DNA from: Aquabacter sediminis
GTDB lineage: Bacteria > Pseudomonadota > Alphaproteobacteria > Rhizobiales > Xanthobacteraceae
Length of the DNA: 64,000 bases
Assembly (NCBI RefSeq): GCF_028863665.1
Contig: NZ_JARBFX010000005.1
Span: 248,001 to 312,000, forward strand
Direction of reading: 5' to 3'
The number at the start of each line of letters is the position of its first letter. Within the stretch, counting starts at the first letter, position 1. The translations under genes were made by a program, and so were the position numbers. Shown in pieces: positions 1 to 13,845 of the stretch. Under the pieces are notes generated by a model. The model saw only the letters and a program-made list of their open reading frames with translations. It did not search any database and was not told where the DNA came from.

Positions 1-49
1 CCGGTCATGGTTTACGTCTCCTAAACCCGCACCGGTTAAGACTGCGTTC

Positions 50-1464
50 ATGACCGCTCGTTCGCGCCGGCACGCTCGCATCCTGACGCTCGGGGGCCTC
101 GCCCTTGCGGGCGCCGGCCTGCTACCGGCCGTTCTCGCGGCGCAGACCAGCCCGCAGACCGCGCCCCCCGCCGCGACGCGCCCGGCACCGCCATCGGCCT
201 CTCCCTCTCCCTCTCCCTCTCCCTCTCCCTTGCCCTTGCCCAAGCCCCGCCCGGGCGGACGGGCCAATCTGGGCGCGGCCGATCTTGATACCGAGGCCAT
301 ACGCGCGGAGATCGCCCGCAACACCAGCTTTCAGGCGACCCTGCGGCAGGATCTGGAGGCCGCCCGGACCGATCGCGGCCGGCTCAACCGGCTCTTGGTG
401 GACGCCACCACGCGCATCCGCACGGTCGAGCAGCAATTGATCGACCTGGAGCCGCGCCTCGCTGCCCTCGACCGCTCCGCCGCCGACCTGCGCCAATCGC
501 TCGCCCAGCGGCGCGACCTGCTGGCGGAGGTCTTGGCCGCTTTGGTGCGCATGGGGCGCAATCCGCCCCCGGCTCTGCTCATGCGGCCGGACGATGCGCT
601 CGATTCGGTCCGCTCGGCCATTCTTCTGGGAGCGCTGCTGCCGGAATTGCGGGTGGAGGCGGAGACGCTGGCCGCCGACTTGACCGAATTGTCCCGCGTC
701 CGAACGGAAATGGTCTCCGCCCAGGAGGCCCTGAAAGGTCTGCGGACCGCATTGGAAGAGGATCGCGTGCGCATCGGCGCCTTGGTGGAGGAGCGCCAGA
801 AGCGCGAAGCCGAGGCCCAGCCGACGCAGCCGGGGGACCGGGCGCAGGCCGAGCTGGTGGCGCGGAACACGCCCGACGTGCACGATCTCGTGACAAGGCT
901 GGAAACGGAAGTGGCCCCGGCGTCCCGTGCGGCCGATGCCGCCAAGGCCGGGACGGGCGCTTCCCCGAAGGAGGGGCCGCCCGGAACAACCGAGCTTGCC
1001 GCCCTCTCCAACCCCGCGCGCCTGTCTCCGGCCATGCCCTTCGCGCAGGCTAAAGGCTTGCTGCCGCTACCGGTCGCGGGGGTTCGGGTGCGTGAGTTTG
1101 GCGCCCAGGACGCGGCCGGCGTCACCGAGAAGGGCATGACGCTCGCCACCCGCGCCGGCGCCCAGGTGGCCTCTCCCGTGGATGGCTGGGTGGTCTATGC
1201 GGGACCCTTCCGCAGTTACGGGCAACTCTTGATCATCAATGCCGGCGGCGGGTACCATATCTTGATGGCGGGGATGGAGCGGATTTCCGTCGATCTCGGC
1301 CAATTCGTCCTGACGGGGGAGCCGGTCGCGGTGATGGGCGGCGGATCACGATCTGCCGGTTCAGCCTCGGGACAGCCGCAATTGTATGTCGAGTTCCGAA
1401 AAGACGGAGTCTCGATCGACCCCGCCCCATGGTGGGCGGCAACGGACAGTCAGAAGGTGCGCGG

Positions 1465-1468
<4 letters not shown>
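50..1468 (+). CDS. envC: EnvC-like murein hydrolase activator
   Basis: A 472-residue exported protein. It opens with an Arg-rich signal segment and a hydrophobic core (about residues 12-30), then a Ser-Pro linker, a long coiled-coil region (about 75-260) and a C-terminal LytM/M23 domain (about 340-465). The LytM domain looks degenerate: the usual HxxxD and HxH zinc ligands are replaced (KGM and LYVEF contexts). This is typical of EnvC, which activates amidases instead of cutting peptidoglycan itself. It probably acts in the periplasm at the division site. Its TGA overlaps the ATG of the following ctpA-type gene, so the two are likely translationally coupled. An envC-ctpA pair is common in alphaproteobacteria. 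The assignment as an activator instead of an active peptidase is inferred from the missing ligands. Confidence 0.88.
200..229 (+). repeat. Hexanucleotide tandem repeat, five TCTCCC units
   Basis: Five consecutive perfect TCTCCC units lie in frame in the envC-like gene and encode a Ser-Pro run between the signal peptide and the coiled coil. A degenerate continuation (ttgcccttgccc) follows. Because the unit is six bases, slippage would change linker length without breaking the frame. Confidence 0.9.
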
Positions 1469-2811
<1,343 letters not shown>

Positions 2812-2835
2812 TCGGCGCTCGCTTCTGAAAAAATG

Positions 2836-2870
2836 GCCCGTCGGGGATACCCGGCGGGCTCTTTTTATTT
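2836..2870 (+). terminator. Rho-independent terminator after ctpA
   Basis: A 10-bp stem (gcccgtcggg with cccggcgggc, one G-T pair) and a gata loop are followed by a T-rich tail (tctttttattt). It ends the envC-ctpA transcript. Confidence 0.88.
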
Positions 2871-2995
2871 TTGCGGCCGTCTTCTTTCGATCGAGATCAA
2901 TGCGGCTGCGGCGCCATGGGTGGCGAATCGACGGTTTTCGCGCGCTTCCACGCCTGGCTTGCGCGAGGCGCGCCAGAAACGGCTTGATCACAGGA

Positions 2996-3044
2996 AAATC
3001 GGCGCCTGTGACGCTGCGGCATGTGGGCTGCCGGCGCCCGATTT
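2996..3044 (+). other. Stem-loop in the ctpA-atpH spacer
   Basis: The spacer 2812-3283 holds the ctpA terminator, this structure and the probable atp promoter; I see no gene in it. The arms aaatcggcgcc (2996-3006) and ggcgcccgattt (3033-3044) pair with a single bulge and enclose a 26-base loop. The role is unknown: it could be a small RNA element or a non-functional inverted repeat. Confidence 0.4.
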
Positions 3045-3123
3045 GTGCCCCAGCGTCAGCAAAAAATGCGGCTTTGCGGCCTCCGGTGCGGCAATGCGGC
3101 ACGAATGTGGGGGATCGGTCATG

Positions 3124-3152
3124 TTGCCGCGTCGCAAAGCCTGTGTTAGGCA
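3124..3152 (+). promoter_or_regulatory. Candidate housekeeping promoter for the atp operon
   Basis: TTGCCG (3124-3129), a 17-base spacer and TAGGCA (3147-3152) resemble an alphaproteobacterial sigma-70 promoter about 130 bases upstream of atpH. The -10 match is weak. Confidence 0.35.
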
Positions 3153-3283
3153 ACCCCCGCAAATCGGGAACCGGCCCTGCCGTGTTTCCGGGGGCTCACA
3201 TCGATATTCCCAACAGATCAAGGATTTGGGCCTTGGATGGCGTGCTGGGCGCCGTCGGGCCGCAAGATCCGAGAGAGGCGCGG

Positions 3284-5367
<2,084 letters not shown>

Positions 5368-5423
5368 GCCCTGACGGACGCTCTACGGCTTCCGATGGAA
5401 AGTGACGCAAAGGGACGGGTGCG

Positions 5424-6293
5424 ATGGCGAGCCTGAAAGACCTAAGAAACCGCATCGCCTCGGTGAAGGCGACGCAGAAGATCACCAAGGCGATGCAGAT
5501 GGTCGCCGCGGCGAAGCTGCGTCGCGCCCAGATGGCGGCGGAAGCCGCCCGCCCGTTCGCGGAGCGTATGGATGCGGTCCTCGGCAACCTGGCCGGGGGC
5601 ATGACCACCAGTGCGGATACCCCGCTCCTGCTCTCGGGCACCGGTTCCGACCAGCGGCACCTGCTGCTGGTCTGCACCGGCGAGCGCGGCCTGTGCGGTG
5701 CCTTCAACACCTCCATCGTGCGCCTGGCGCGCGAGCGGGCGCAGTCGCTGATGGCGCAGGGCAAGGACGTCAAGTTCTTCTGCGTCGGCCGCAAGGGCTA
5801 TGACCAGATCCGCCGCCAGTTCCCCAACCAGATCGTCGAGCTGGTGGACCTGCGTGCGGTGCGGACCTTGAGCTTCACCAACGCCCAGGACATCGCCCAC
5901 AAGGTGATCGCCCTGTTCGAGCAGGGCAGCTTCGACGTCTGCACCCTGTTCTATTCCAACTTCAAGTCGGTGATCGCCCAGATCCCCACGGCCCAGCAGA
6001 TCATTCCCGCCACCTTCGAAGCGAAGGCCGGCGAGGCAGTGATCTATGATTATGAGCCCGAGGAAAGCGAGATCCTGGCGGACCTCCTGCCCCGCAACAT
6101 CGCGGTCCAGGTCTTCCGCGCTTTGCTTGAGAATCAGGCCTCCTTCTACGGCGCCCAGATGAGCGCCATGGACAATGCGACCCGCAATGCGGGCGACATG
6201 ATCAAGAAGCAGACGCTGGTCTACAACCGGACCCGTCAGGCCATGATCACGAAGGAACTCATCGAAATCATCTCCGGCGCCGAAGCGCTCTGA
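5424..6293 (+). CDS. atpG: F1 ATP synthase gamma subunit
   Basis: A 289-residue gamma subunit, the central rotor shaft of F1. The N-terminal helix carries the conserved [20 protein letters not shown] pattern, and the C-terminal helix carries the signature region ([15 protein letters not shown] and [16 protein letters not shown]). Both helices form the coiled coil that turns in the alpha/beta ring. Fourth-base spacing and strand place it firmly in the atp operon between atpA and atpD. Confidence 0.98.
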   Translation: MASLKDLRNRIASVKATQKITKAMQMVAAAKLRRAQMAAEAARPFAERMDAVLGNLAGGMTTSADTPLLLSGTGSDQRHLLLVCTGERGLCGAFNTSIVRLARERAQSLMAQGKDVKFFCVGRKGYDQIRRQFPNQIVELVDLRAVRTLSFTNAQDIAHKVIALFEQGSFDVCTLFYSNFKSVIAQIPTAQQIIPATFEAKAGEAVIYDYEPEESEILADLLPRNIAVQVFRALLENQASFYGAQMSAMDNATRNAGDMIKKQTLVYNRTRQAMITKELIEIISGAEAL

Positions 6294-6313
6294 CGGCAGC
6301 GGGACGAGGATAA

Positions 6314-7762
<1,449 letters not shown>

Positions 7763-7807
7763 TCGATCCTGGAACCCCGCACGGGCGTTCCGGTTCTATG
7801 ACCAGCA

Positions 7808-7830
7808 CGGCCGCGCCTCGAGCGCGGCCG
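7808..7830 (+). other. GC-rich hairpin between atpD and atpC
   Basis: A perfect 9-bp stem, cggccgcgc with gcgcggccg, around a ctcga loop, with no T-run after it. It lies in the 147-base atpD-atpC gap. It could act as an RNA-processing or partial attenuation element, but this is not shown. Confidence 0.55.
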
Positions 7831-7909
7831 CTGCCGGACCCGAAGGTGGATCGATCCAGACCCGGATCGGCGCCGGGCCGGCGAAGTGACGGCGGATTGA
7901 GAGGCAGAC

Positions 7910-8326
7910 ATGGCCAACTTCACGTTTGAGCTCGTTTCGCCCGAGCGGCTGATCTTTTCCGGCCAGGTGGACAGCGTCGATGTCCCCGGCTCCGAGGGTG
8001 ATTTCGGCGTCGGCGCGGGCCACGCGCCCTTCATCGCCACCTTGCGCCCGGGCATCCTGACCATTCACGGCCAGGGCGCGCCCAAGCGCATGTTCGTGCG
8101 CGGCGGCTTTGCCGAGGTGAATGGCGCAGGCCTGACCGTGCTCGCCGAGCGCGCCACGCCGGTGGAAGAGATCAAGCTCGACCATCTGCGCCAGCTCATC
8201 AAGGATGCCCAGGAAGACCTGGCGGATGCCCGCTCTGACGAGGCCAAGCAGAAGGCGCAGTCCCAGCTCTCGGACCTGCAGCAGGTCCTGGACGTGCTGA
8301 CCCAGCAGGGCGGCACCGCCCACTGA
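7910..8326 (+). CDS. atpC: F1 ATP synthase epsilon subunit
   Basis: A 138-residue epsilon subunit, the rotor component that couples gamma to the c-ring and can inhibit ATP hydrolysis. The beta-sandwich N-terminal domain shows the family pattern FELVSPERLIFSGQVDSVDVPGSEGDFGV (given in part) and is followed by a two-helix C-terminal domain (about 95-138). GAGAGGCAGAC precedes the ATG. Last gene of atpHAGDC, with a strong terminator directly after. Confidence 0.97.
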   Translation: MANFTFELVSPERLIFSGQVDSVDVPGSEGDFGVGAGHAPFIATLRPGILTIHGQGAPKRMFVRGGFAEVNGAGLTVLAERATPVEEIKLDHLRQLIKDAQEDLADARSDEAKQKAQSQLSDLQQVLDVLTQQGGTAH

Positions 8327-8361
8327 GGTGACGCCCAGGCGGCTTTCAAGGCTCTGATACG

Positions 8362-8392
8362 AAAAGGGGAAGGCCTGTGCCTTCCCCTTTTT
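8362..8392 (+). terminator. Terminator of the atp operon
   Basis: A 12-bp near-perfect stem (aaaggggaaggc with gccttccccttt), a ctgt loop and a run of five T's, 35 bases after the atpC stop. Confidence 0.93.
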
Positions 8393-8455
8393 GCGTTTGC
8401 GGAGCCTGCGGGCGGTGGCAAGGGGACGCGCGCTCGGCGCACCCCTCTCCAACAC

Positions 8456-8959
8456 TCACACGGTGAAGCGACGGAATTCCTTGGCCACGCGCTCATAGAC
8501 CGGCCGCTTGAAGGGCACCACCAGCTCCGGTGCCCGGTCCAGGCTCTCCCACCGCCAGGCCATGAACTCAGCCTTGTGGTGGCCACCGCCGGGCTTGAGG
8601 ATCTCGATCTCGCCCTCGTCGCCGGTGAAGGCGAAGGCGAACCATTTCTGAGTCTGGCCGCGAAACTTGCCGCGCCAGGCCTGGCCGACGATGCGGCCGG
8701 GAATGTCATAGGTCAGCCAGTCCTCGATCTCGCCCAGCTTCTTGACCGAGCGGATGGAGGTCTCCTCGTAAAGCTCGCGCAAGGCCGCCTCGTAGGGATC
8801 TTCGCCCTTGTCGATGCCGCCCTGCGGCAATTGCCAGGAATAGGTCATGTCCACATGCTCGGGCCCGCCGGCGCGCTGGCCCATGAAGACGTGGCCGGCG
8901 CGATCGAATACGGCGAGGCCCACACAGGGGCGATAGGGGAGATCGTCGGACGGACGCAT
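8456..8959 (-). CDS. rppH: RNA pyrophosphohydrolase (Nudix)
   Basis: A 167-residue Nudix hydrolase that converts 5'-triphosphate RNA ends to monophosphate and starts RNase E-dependent decay. The Nudix box reads [20 protein letters not shown], with the metal-binding REXXEE core intact. The alpha-type N-terminus [19 protein letters not shown] and the C-terminal EFRRFTV are present. An in-frame ATG exists at 9019, but the ATG at 8959 is preferred. It has AAAGGAT at good spacing and gives the usual RppH length. The gene converges on the atp operon. Confidence 0.93.
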   Translation of the reverse strand: MRPSDDLPYRPCVGLAVFDRAGHVFMGQRAGGPEHVDMTYSWQLPQGGIDKGEDPYEAALRELYEETSIRSVKKLGEIEDWLTYDIPGRIVGQAWRGKFRGQTQKWFAFAFTGDEGEIEILKPGGGHHKAEFMAWRWESLDRAPELVVPFKRPVYERVAKEFRRFTV

Positions 8960-9104
8960 GTGCGGCAGATCCTTTGGCTGGAGCGGTTGCCCTCCAGATA
9001 GCAGATCACGCCCGCCCATGCCCGCGGTCAGAGCGCGGAAAGCACGCTCGTCGGACCGCTGCCGCCCGCTCCGCCTATTCCCAGGCGGAGCGGATCCGAC
9101 TGCC

Positions 9105-9737
9105 TCAGTGCGTGAGGGCGCGATGGTGGGGAAGGGCGGTGGAGCCCCAGGCGCGCAGCGAGGCCCAGGTGCGCCGCTCCAACTGGAAGCGGTCCACCGG
9201 CACCGAGGCGCCGAGCGCCTTCACGCGGCACAGGCCCACCCCGCACCACTGGAAGGCGCACTTCTCCAGCACCCGGCGAGAGGCCGGATTGACCACGCGG
9301 GCGGCGCCGAGAATGCGGTCGTGGTCAGTCTCGGAGAAGACGAAATCGATGATGGCGCGCACCGCTTCGGTGGCGATGCCGCGTCCCCAATGGGGTTCGC
9401 CGATCCAATAGCCGATCTCGGGCGCAGTCTCGCCCTTGCGCTGGCCGAAGCCGCACATGCCGGCGAAGGCGAAGCCGCCTTCCTGCTTGAGGAAAATGGC
9501 GAAGGTGATGCCGTTGGCGGTGGCGGCCAGCGTGTCGACGAAGGCGCGGGCGTCCGACGGGCGATAGGGATGGGGCAGGTTCGCGGTCATTTCCGCGATC
9601 CGGACATTATTGGCGAGGGCAGCAATGGCGGGCACGTCCTCGACCCGGGGCATGCGGAGCACGAGCCGCTCGGTTTCGAGGACGGGGATACTGCTCTCCT
9701 GGAGCAGGACCTGCGACGGGCATTCGACGATGGTCAT
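9105..9737 (-). CDS. GNAT-family N-acetyltransferase (RimJ/RimL-like)
   Basis: A 210-residue acetyltransferase. The N-terminal [19 protein letters not shown] is typical of the RimJ/RimL branch. The acetyl-CoA pyrophosphate-binding signature appears as [15 protein letters not shown] near residue 137, followed by [13 protein letters not shown], a segment conserved in this branch. The substrate is unknown: related proteins modify ribosomal protein N-termini, antibiotics or small amines. It is downstream of rplU-rpmA on the same strand but separated by a strong terminator, so probably a separate unit. Confidence 0.85.
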   Translation of the reverse strand: MTIVECPSQVLLQESSIPVLETERLVLRMPRVEDVPAIAALANNVRIAEMTANLPHPYRPSDARAFVDTLAATANGITFAIFLKQEGGFAFAGMCGFGQRKGETAPEIGYWIGEPHWGRGIATEAVRAIIDFVFSETDHDRILGAARVVNPASRRVLEKCAFQWCGVGLCRVKALGASVPVDRFQLERRTWASLRAWGSTALPHHRALTH

Positions 9738-9784
9738 GGCGGGCTCCTTGCCTCAAGGGTCTTCAGGACCGTGCGGACAAAACA

Positions 9785-9815
9785 AAACCGGGGAGACTGC
9801 CCGTCTCCCCGGTTT
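9785..9815 (-). terminator. Terminator of rplU-rpmA
   Basis: A 13-bp perfect stem (aaaccggggagac with its complement) and a 5-base loop. On the minus strand it is followed by tgttttgtcc, giving the U-rich tail expected for a transcript coming from rpmA. Confidence 0.88.
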
Positions 9816-9898
9816 CATTCAGGAGCCAATGACACCCATGTCAGGCTCCCACCGGTTCGACGAGACCGGCGGGACCCTGCATTTTCAGGTCTCGCCGC

Positions 9899-10168
9899 TT
9901 ATTCGGCCGCCTCAAGGGCGGGGACAACGGATACGAAGGTTCGGTCGTTGGCTTTGGTGCGGAACTCGACTTTGCCCGGAATGAGGGCGAACAAGGTATG
10001 GTCCTTGCCCATGCCCACATTGGTGCCGGGATGCCATTTGGTGCCGCGCTGGCGCACGATGATATTGCCGGCAATGACCTCTTGGCCGCCGAACTTCTTC
10101 ACGCCAAGGCGGCGGCCGTCGGAGTCGCGACCGTTGCGGGACGAGCCGCCTGCTTTTTTATGAGCCAT
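9899..10168 (-). CDS. rpmA: 50S ribosomal protein L27
   Basis: An 89-residue L27 with the canonical N-terminus [20 protein letters not shown]. This tail reaches the peptidyl-transferase centre. The body matches the family throughout ([19 protein letters not shown]). GGAGAG precedes the ATG and the gene lies 21 bases after rplU. There is no N-terminal pre-sequence of the Firmicutes type. Confidence 0.98.
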   Translation of the reverse strand: MAHKKAGGSSRNGRDSDGRRLGVKKFGGQEVIAGNIIVRQRGTKWHPGTNVGMGKDHTLFALIPGKVEFRTKANDRTFVSVVPALEAAE

Positions 10169-10189
10169 CTGAGCTCTCCAATCCTAAGA

Positions 10190-10567
10190 TCAGGCGTCGG
10201 CAGCGGCCTCGGCGGCCGGCGCGTCCTGGGTGGTCTGGGCAGCCTTGGCGCTTTCGCCGCCGGGGCCGGTGATCTCGGTGATGCGCACCACGGTCTGCTC
10301 CGCGCGGAAGCCCCGCTTGCGGCGCGAATTCTGGCGGCGGCGCTTCTTGAAGGCGATCACCTTGTCGCCGCGGGTCTGTTCCACCACCTCGGCGGTGACG
10401 GTGGCACCGTCAACGAGGGGGGCACCAATGACCGTGGCCGCGCCGGCCACCATGAGAACCGGGAAGGACACGCTCGCGCCGGCTTCGGCCTCGATCTTGT
10501 CCACCGTGATGACGTCGTCGGCGGCGACGCGATACTGCTTACCGCCTGTCTTGATGACCGCGAACAT
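10190..10567 (-). CDS. rplU: 50S ribosomal protein L21
   Basis: A 125-residue L21, a 23S rRNA-binding protein of the large subunit. The core [20 protein letters not shown] and the basic [17 protein letters not shown] segment (about 74-90) are family hallmarks. A C-terminal Ala/Glu-rich tail of about 25 residues extends past the core, as in several alphaproteobacteria. First gene of the rplU-rpmA operon. Confidence 0.97.
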   Translation of the reverse strand: MFAVIKTGGKQYRVAADDVITVDKIEAEAGASVSFPVLMVAGAATVIGAPLVDGATVTAEVVEQTRGDKVIAFKKRRRQNSRRKRGFRAEQTVVRITEITGPGGESAKAAQTTQDAPAAEAAADA

Positions 10568-10660
10568 CTTGTCTCGCTTTCGTGTTCAGCCAAGCCTCGA
10601 AGGGCCGGCTTCTTTCGGTCGGGCTGGGATATGGGGCGCATGTCCCCACGCGAAGGGTGT

Positions 10661-10689
10661 CCCCTATCTGCGGGAGGCCTTTTTGTCAA
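10661..10689 (-). promoter_or_regulatory. Sigma-70 promoter for rplU-rpmA
   Basis: On the minus strand TTGACA (10689-10684), a 17-base spacer and TAGGGG (10666-10661) lie about 95 bases upstream of the rplU start. The -35 is a perfect consensus and the -10 is moderate. Confidence 0.55.
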
Positions 10690-10797
10690 TGCGAAAAGGC
10701 CGGGGATGGCTGGCATGAAAGCCGGCAAATCCTGTCCGCCTGCGGCTTCCGGTCTCAGTTTGGCATCGCTAAAAGGAGTCCAACACAGGGGGACATC

Positions 10798-11190
10798 ATG
10801 CGTGACAAAGAGGCCGGGATGCCGGACGAGGTTCCGTCCATCCGCACCATCGCCATGCCGGCGGACACCAATCCCAATGGCGACATTTTCGGCGGCTGGC
10901 TCATGTCGCAGATGGACCTGGCCGCGGGCAATGTGGCCACTCGCCGGGCGCGGGGCCGCGCGGCGACCGTGGCGGTGGAGGCCATCACCTTCCTGGGGCC
11001 CGTGGCGGTGGGAGACGAAGTGAGCCTGTTCGCCAAGCTCACCAAGCTCGGCCGCACCTCCATGCGAATCGAGGTGGAAGCCTGGCGCCGGGCGCGGGCC
11101 AGCGAGGAGACCTTCAAGGTCACCGAGGCCACCTTCACCTTCGTGGCCATTGACGAGGCCGGCCGGCCCCGCCCGATTCCCGTGGAGTGA
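10798..11190 (+). CDS. YciA-like acyl-CoA thioesterase
   Basis: A 130-residue single hot-dog domain protein that hydrolyses acyl-CoA thioesters in the cytoplasm. The signature ADTNPNGDIFGGWLMSQMD (about 22-40) holds the catalytic Asp, and VEAITFLGPVAVGDEV follows as in YciA. The frame is open back to 10582, but the ATG at 10798 is preferred for its AGGGGGA ribosome-binding site and family length. It ends 6 bases from the convergent IclR gene. Substrate chain length cannot be read from sequence. Confidence 0.88.
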   Translation: MRDKEAGMPDEVPSIRTIAMPADTNPNGDIFGGWLMSQMDLAAGNVATRRARGRAATVAVEAITFLGPVAVGDEVSLFAKLTKLGRTSMRIEVEAWRRARASEETFKVTEATFTFVAIDEAGRPRPIPVE

Positions 11191-11196
11191 GCGTCC

Positions 11197-12027
11197 TCAG
11201 GGTGGCGCGGGCGCGGCAGCGCCGGCGGCGATGGCCTGGGTGATCTGATGCAGCATGCCCGCATGGGCGGCGATGGCTTCGTCCAGGGAGAGGGCCGAGC
11301 GGATCCAGATCATGGACACCACCGCCACCATCCGCCCCTCCACCAAAACGGGCGCCGCAATGCTGGAGGTCTTGGGGCGGAACTCGCCCCCGTCCCGCAC
11401 GCCAAGGCCCCGCCGCCGCACATCCTCGATCATGCGCGCCAGCCACGCCTCTTCCAGGAAGGGCTTGTCCTCCGGCTCGTCGAGGCGCCGGAGATGGTCG
11501 AGAATCATCACCCGCTCCTCGGGCGCGCAGAGCGCCAGATAGGTGCGGCCGGCGGATGTGCGCAGCATGGGCAGGCGGTAGCCGATCATGCCCCGGTCGA
11601 TGGAGAGCGGCGAGCGGGTGTGGGTGGTCTCCTGGATCACCATGGCCGCATTCTCATAGACGGTGAGATCCAGCGGCCAGACGAGCTTCGGCCCGAACGT
11701 CCCGAAGACGGGGCCGGCGGCCTGGCAGACCCGCGAATGGGCGGCATAGCCGTCCCCGAGGCTCGCCGCGAGGCGCGTCACCCGCACCTGGGCGGAGGAG
11801 GCGGAGAAGGAGAGATAGCCTTCCTCCTCCAGCGTCTGGATCAGCCGGTAGACGGTGGGGCGGGGAATGTTGAGGGCGCGGGCGATGGCCGAGGCGCCGG
11901 CGCTGCCCACCGAATTCACATAGCGCAGCACCGCGAGGCCGCGGCTCAAGGCCCGCACGCTCTCGCTTTTGTCCTGTGGTTCCTTGTGCAGGCCCGCCGG
12001 GCTGGGCGCCGCGTCGGTCTCGTCCAT
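11197..12027 (-). CDS. IclR-family regulator, probable regulator of the aromatic-catabolism genes
   Basis: A 276-residue IclR protein. A winged-helix domain (about 25-85; SVRALSRGLAVLRYVNSVGSA, then ARALNIPRPTVYRLIQTLE) is followed by the IclR effector domain with the conserved LALCAPEER and SSIAAPVLVEGRMVAVVSM segments. Its position downstream of an MhpA-like hydroxylase, an extradiol dioxygenase and a transporter resembles MhpR in the 3-(3-hydroxyphenyl)propionate pathway, so it probably senses a hydroxylated aromatic acid. This is inferred from neighbours. A 241-base spacer separates it from the hydroxylase gene, enough for its own promoter, and I saw no clear motif there. Confidence 0.88.
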   Translation of the reverse strand: MDETDAAPSPAGLHKEPQDKSESVRALSRGLAVLRYVNSVGSAGASAIARALNIPRPTVYRLIQTLEEEGYLSFSASSAQVRVTRLAASLGDGYAAHSRVCQAAGPVFGTFGPKLVWPLDLTVYENAAMVIQETTHTRSPLSIDRGMIGYRLPMLRTSAGRTYLALCAPEERVMILDHLRRLDEPEDKPFLEEAWLARMIEDVRRRGLGVRDGGEFRPKTSSIAAPVLVEGRMVAVVSMIWIRSALSLDEAIAAHAGMLHQITQAIAAGAAAPAPP

Positions 12028-12268
12028 GGCAAGGTCCGTCCGGCCGAAGGGGTCGGCGATATCAGATCAACCGCCCCCGCCGGCCGCACGTCAAGCCCGG
12101 TGCCGAAGCGCTCCCTTGCGCCAGGGGGATCGCGGGTGCCGTCCTGCGCGCCGCCGCTGCGAGATGAGCGGCGGCCGAGGTCGACGCCCCTCATCCCGGT
12201 GGCGCTCCCGTGGCGTGTGCGGGTGAAGGACGCAGACGACCGGGGCGAGACCTCCGGCGGATCGAGGG

Positions 12269-13807
12269 TCAGGCCGCCGAGGCGTGGGTCGGCCGGTAGG
12301 GGGCAAGGGCCTGGGAGAGGGCGGCCAGCTCCGCCACATCATGGGCCGCGCCGGCCACATAGCGGTCCGGGCGCACCAGGAGGGCGGAGGCGTCCGCCTC
12401 GTCCAGCAGCGCGGCGAGGGCCGGACCGTCTGTCTCGGTGAGCACCGCGATGCCCGCCTCGGTGAAGCCGCGCCGGACCCCTTCACTGGCCGCGCGCCAG
12501 AGGCTTTCGCGCGCCAGCAGGGCAAAGCCGTAACCCACCGCCTCGTCGAGCCGCCGGCCATCGGCAAGGCGCGGCTGGGGAATGCGCTGGCCGGCGCGGT
12601 CCGCCCGCCCGGCGGCCAGGCCCGCGCCCAGCTGCGGCACCCGGCTCTTCAGGCGGGCCACGCCGTCTTCGTCGCGGAAGGCGCTGGCCAGCGCCGCCTC
12701 GGTGTTGCAGGTGTTGATGAGTCCGCCGAGGCGCATGGCGGTCTCGATATAGGCGCGGGCGTCGGGCGCGCGTTCGCTCTGATAGGTGTCGAGCAGCGCA
12801 TCGGCCGCATGGCCGTTCACCACCGCCTCCAGCTTCCAGGCAAGGTTCGCCGCGTCGCGCACCCCCGAGCACATGCCCTGGCCCATGAAGGGTGGGGTCA
12901 GGTGGGCGGCATCCCCCGCCACCAGCAGGCGCCCGGCGCGCCACTGGCGGGCCACGGCGGAGTGGAAGGTATAGACGGCGGCCCGCTCCAGTTCCGCCTC
13001 CTCCGGCTTCAGCCAGGGGGCCAGCAGTTCCCACACCTTGCGGGGCGTGGTCATGGTGGCGGCGTCCTCGTGCGGATGCACGGTGATTTCCCACCGCCTG
13101 CGGTCGCCGGGCCCGCGCACATAGGTGGCGGGGCGGGCCGAGTCGCAATATTGGATGGTGTGGTCGCCCAGCTCCGGCTTGTCCCGCCGCAGCATCACGT
13201 CCAGCACCAGCCAGCGCTCATGGAAGCCGAGGTCCTCCAGGGAGGACCCCATGAAGCGGCGCACCAGCGAGCGGCCGCCATCGCAGCCCACCACATAGCG
13301 GGCGCGCACCGTGCGCGGTGTGCCGGTGCCCAGCTCTTCGTAGCGCACCTCGACGCTCGCGCCGTCATCGGTGAAGGCGAATACATCGCAGCGGGTGCGC
13401 ACCTCAACGGAGGGGAAGCGCGCCAGCCCGGCGCGCAGGATGCGCTCCAGGTCCGGCTGGTGGAAGCGGTAGCTCGCCTGCCAGCCTTGCGGGCTCTCGC
13501 CCTGCGGCCGGGGCCAGTCCAGAAGCAGGGCGCCCTGCGCATCCACGAAGCGCATGCCGGGATTGCATCGGGTGGTAGGTTCGATCTCGTCGGCGAGGCC
13601 GATGGCCTGGAAGACGCGCATCACCTCGTCGTCGAAATGCACGGCGCGGGGGAGGTGGTAGGCGTTGGTCTCGCGCTCCAGCACCAAGGTGGAGACGCCC
13701 TTCAGGCCCAGCAGATTGGCCAGGCAGGCCCCCACCGGGCCGAGGCCCACGATGGCAACGTCGAAGATGTGGTCGGTATCGGTGGGCGCGGAAGTGAGCG
13801 TGGACAT
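12269..13807 (-). CDS. mhpA: FAD-dependent aromatic hydroxylase, MhpA-like
   Basis: A 512-residue class A flavoprotein monooxygenase. The Rossmann GxGxxG is VGLGPVGACLANLLG (about 20-34), the DG motif is VVGCDGGRSLVRR (near 175) and the FAD-ribityl GD motif is LLVAGDAAHLTPPFMGQGM (near 290). It most resembles 3-(3-hydroxyphenyl)propionate hydroxylases, which add a second ring hydroxyl using NADH and O2 and so make the catechol substrate for ring cleavage. The extradiol dioxygenase gene lies 38 bases upstream. It is about 40 residues shorter than E. coli MhpA. The real substrate could be another phenolic acid. Confidence 0.82.
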   Translation of the reverse strand: MSTLTSAPTDTDHIFDVAIVGLGPVGACLANLLGLKGVSTLVLERETNAYHLPRAVHFDDEVMRVFQAIGLADEIEPTTRCNPGMRFVDAQGALLLDWPRPQGESPQGWQASYRFHQPDLERILRAGLARFPSVEVRTRCDVFAFTDDGASVEVRYEELGTGTPRTVRARYVVGCDGGRSLVRRFMGSSLEDLGFHERWLVLDVMLRRDKPELGDHTIQYCDSARPATYVRGPGDRRRWEITVHPHEDAATMTTPRKVWELLAPWLKPEEAELERAAVYTFHSAVARQWRAGRLLVAGDAAHLTPPFMGQGMCSGVRDAANLAWKLEAVVNGHAADALLDTYQSERAPDARAYIETAMRLGGLINTCNTEAALASAFRDEDGVARLKSRVPQLGAGLAAGRADRAGQRIPQPRLADGRRLDEAVGYGFALLARESLWRAASEGVRRGFTEAGIAVLTETDGPALAALLDEADASALLVRPDRYVAGAAHDVAELAALSQALAPYRPTHASAA

Positions 13808-13845
13808 TTGGGTCCCTCGCGAATGTCAGGGGAAGAGGGAAGGTC

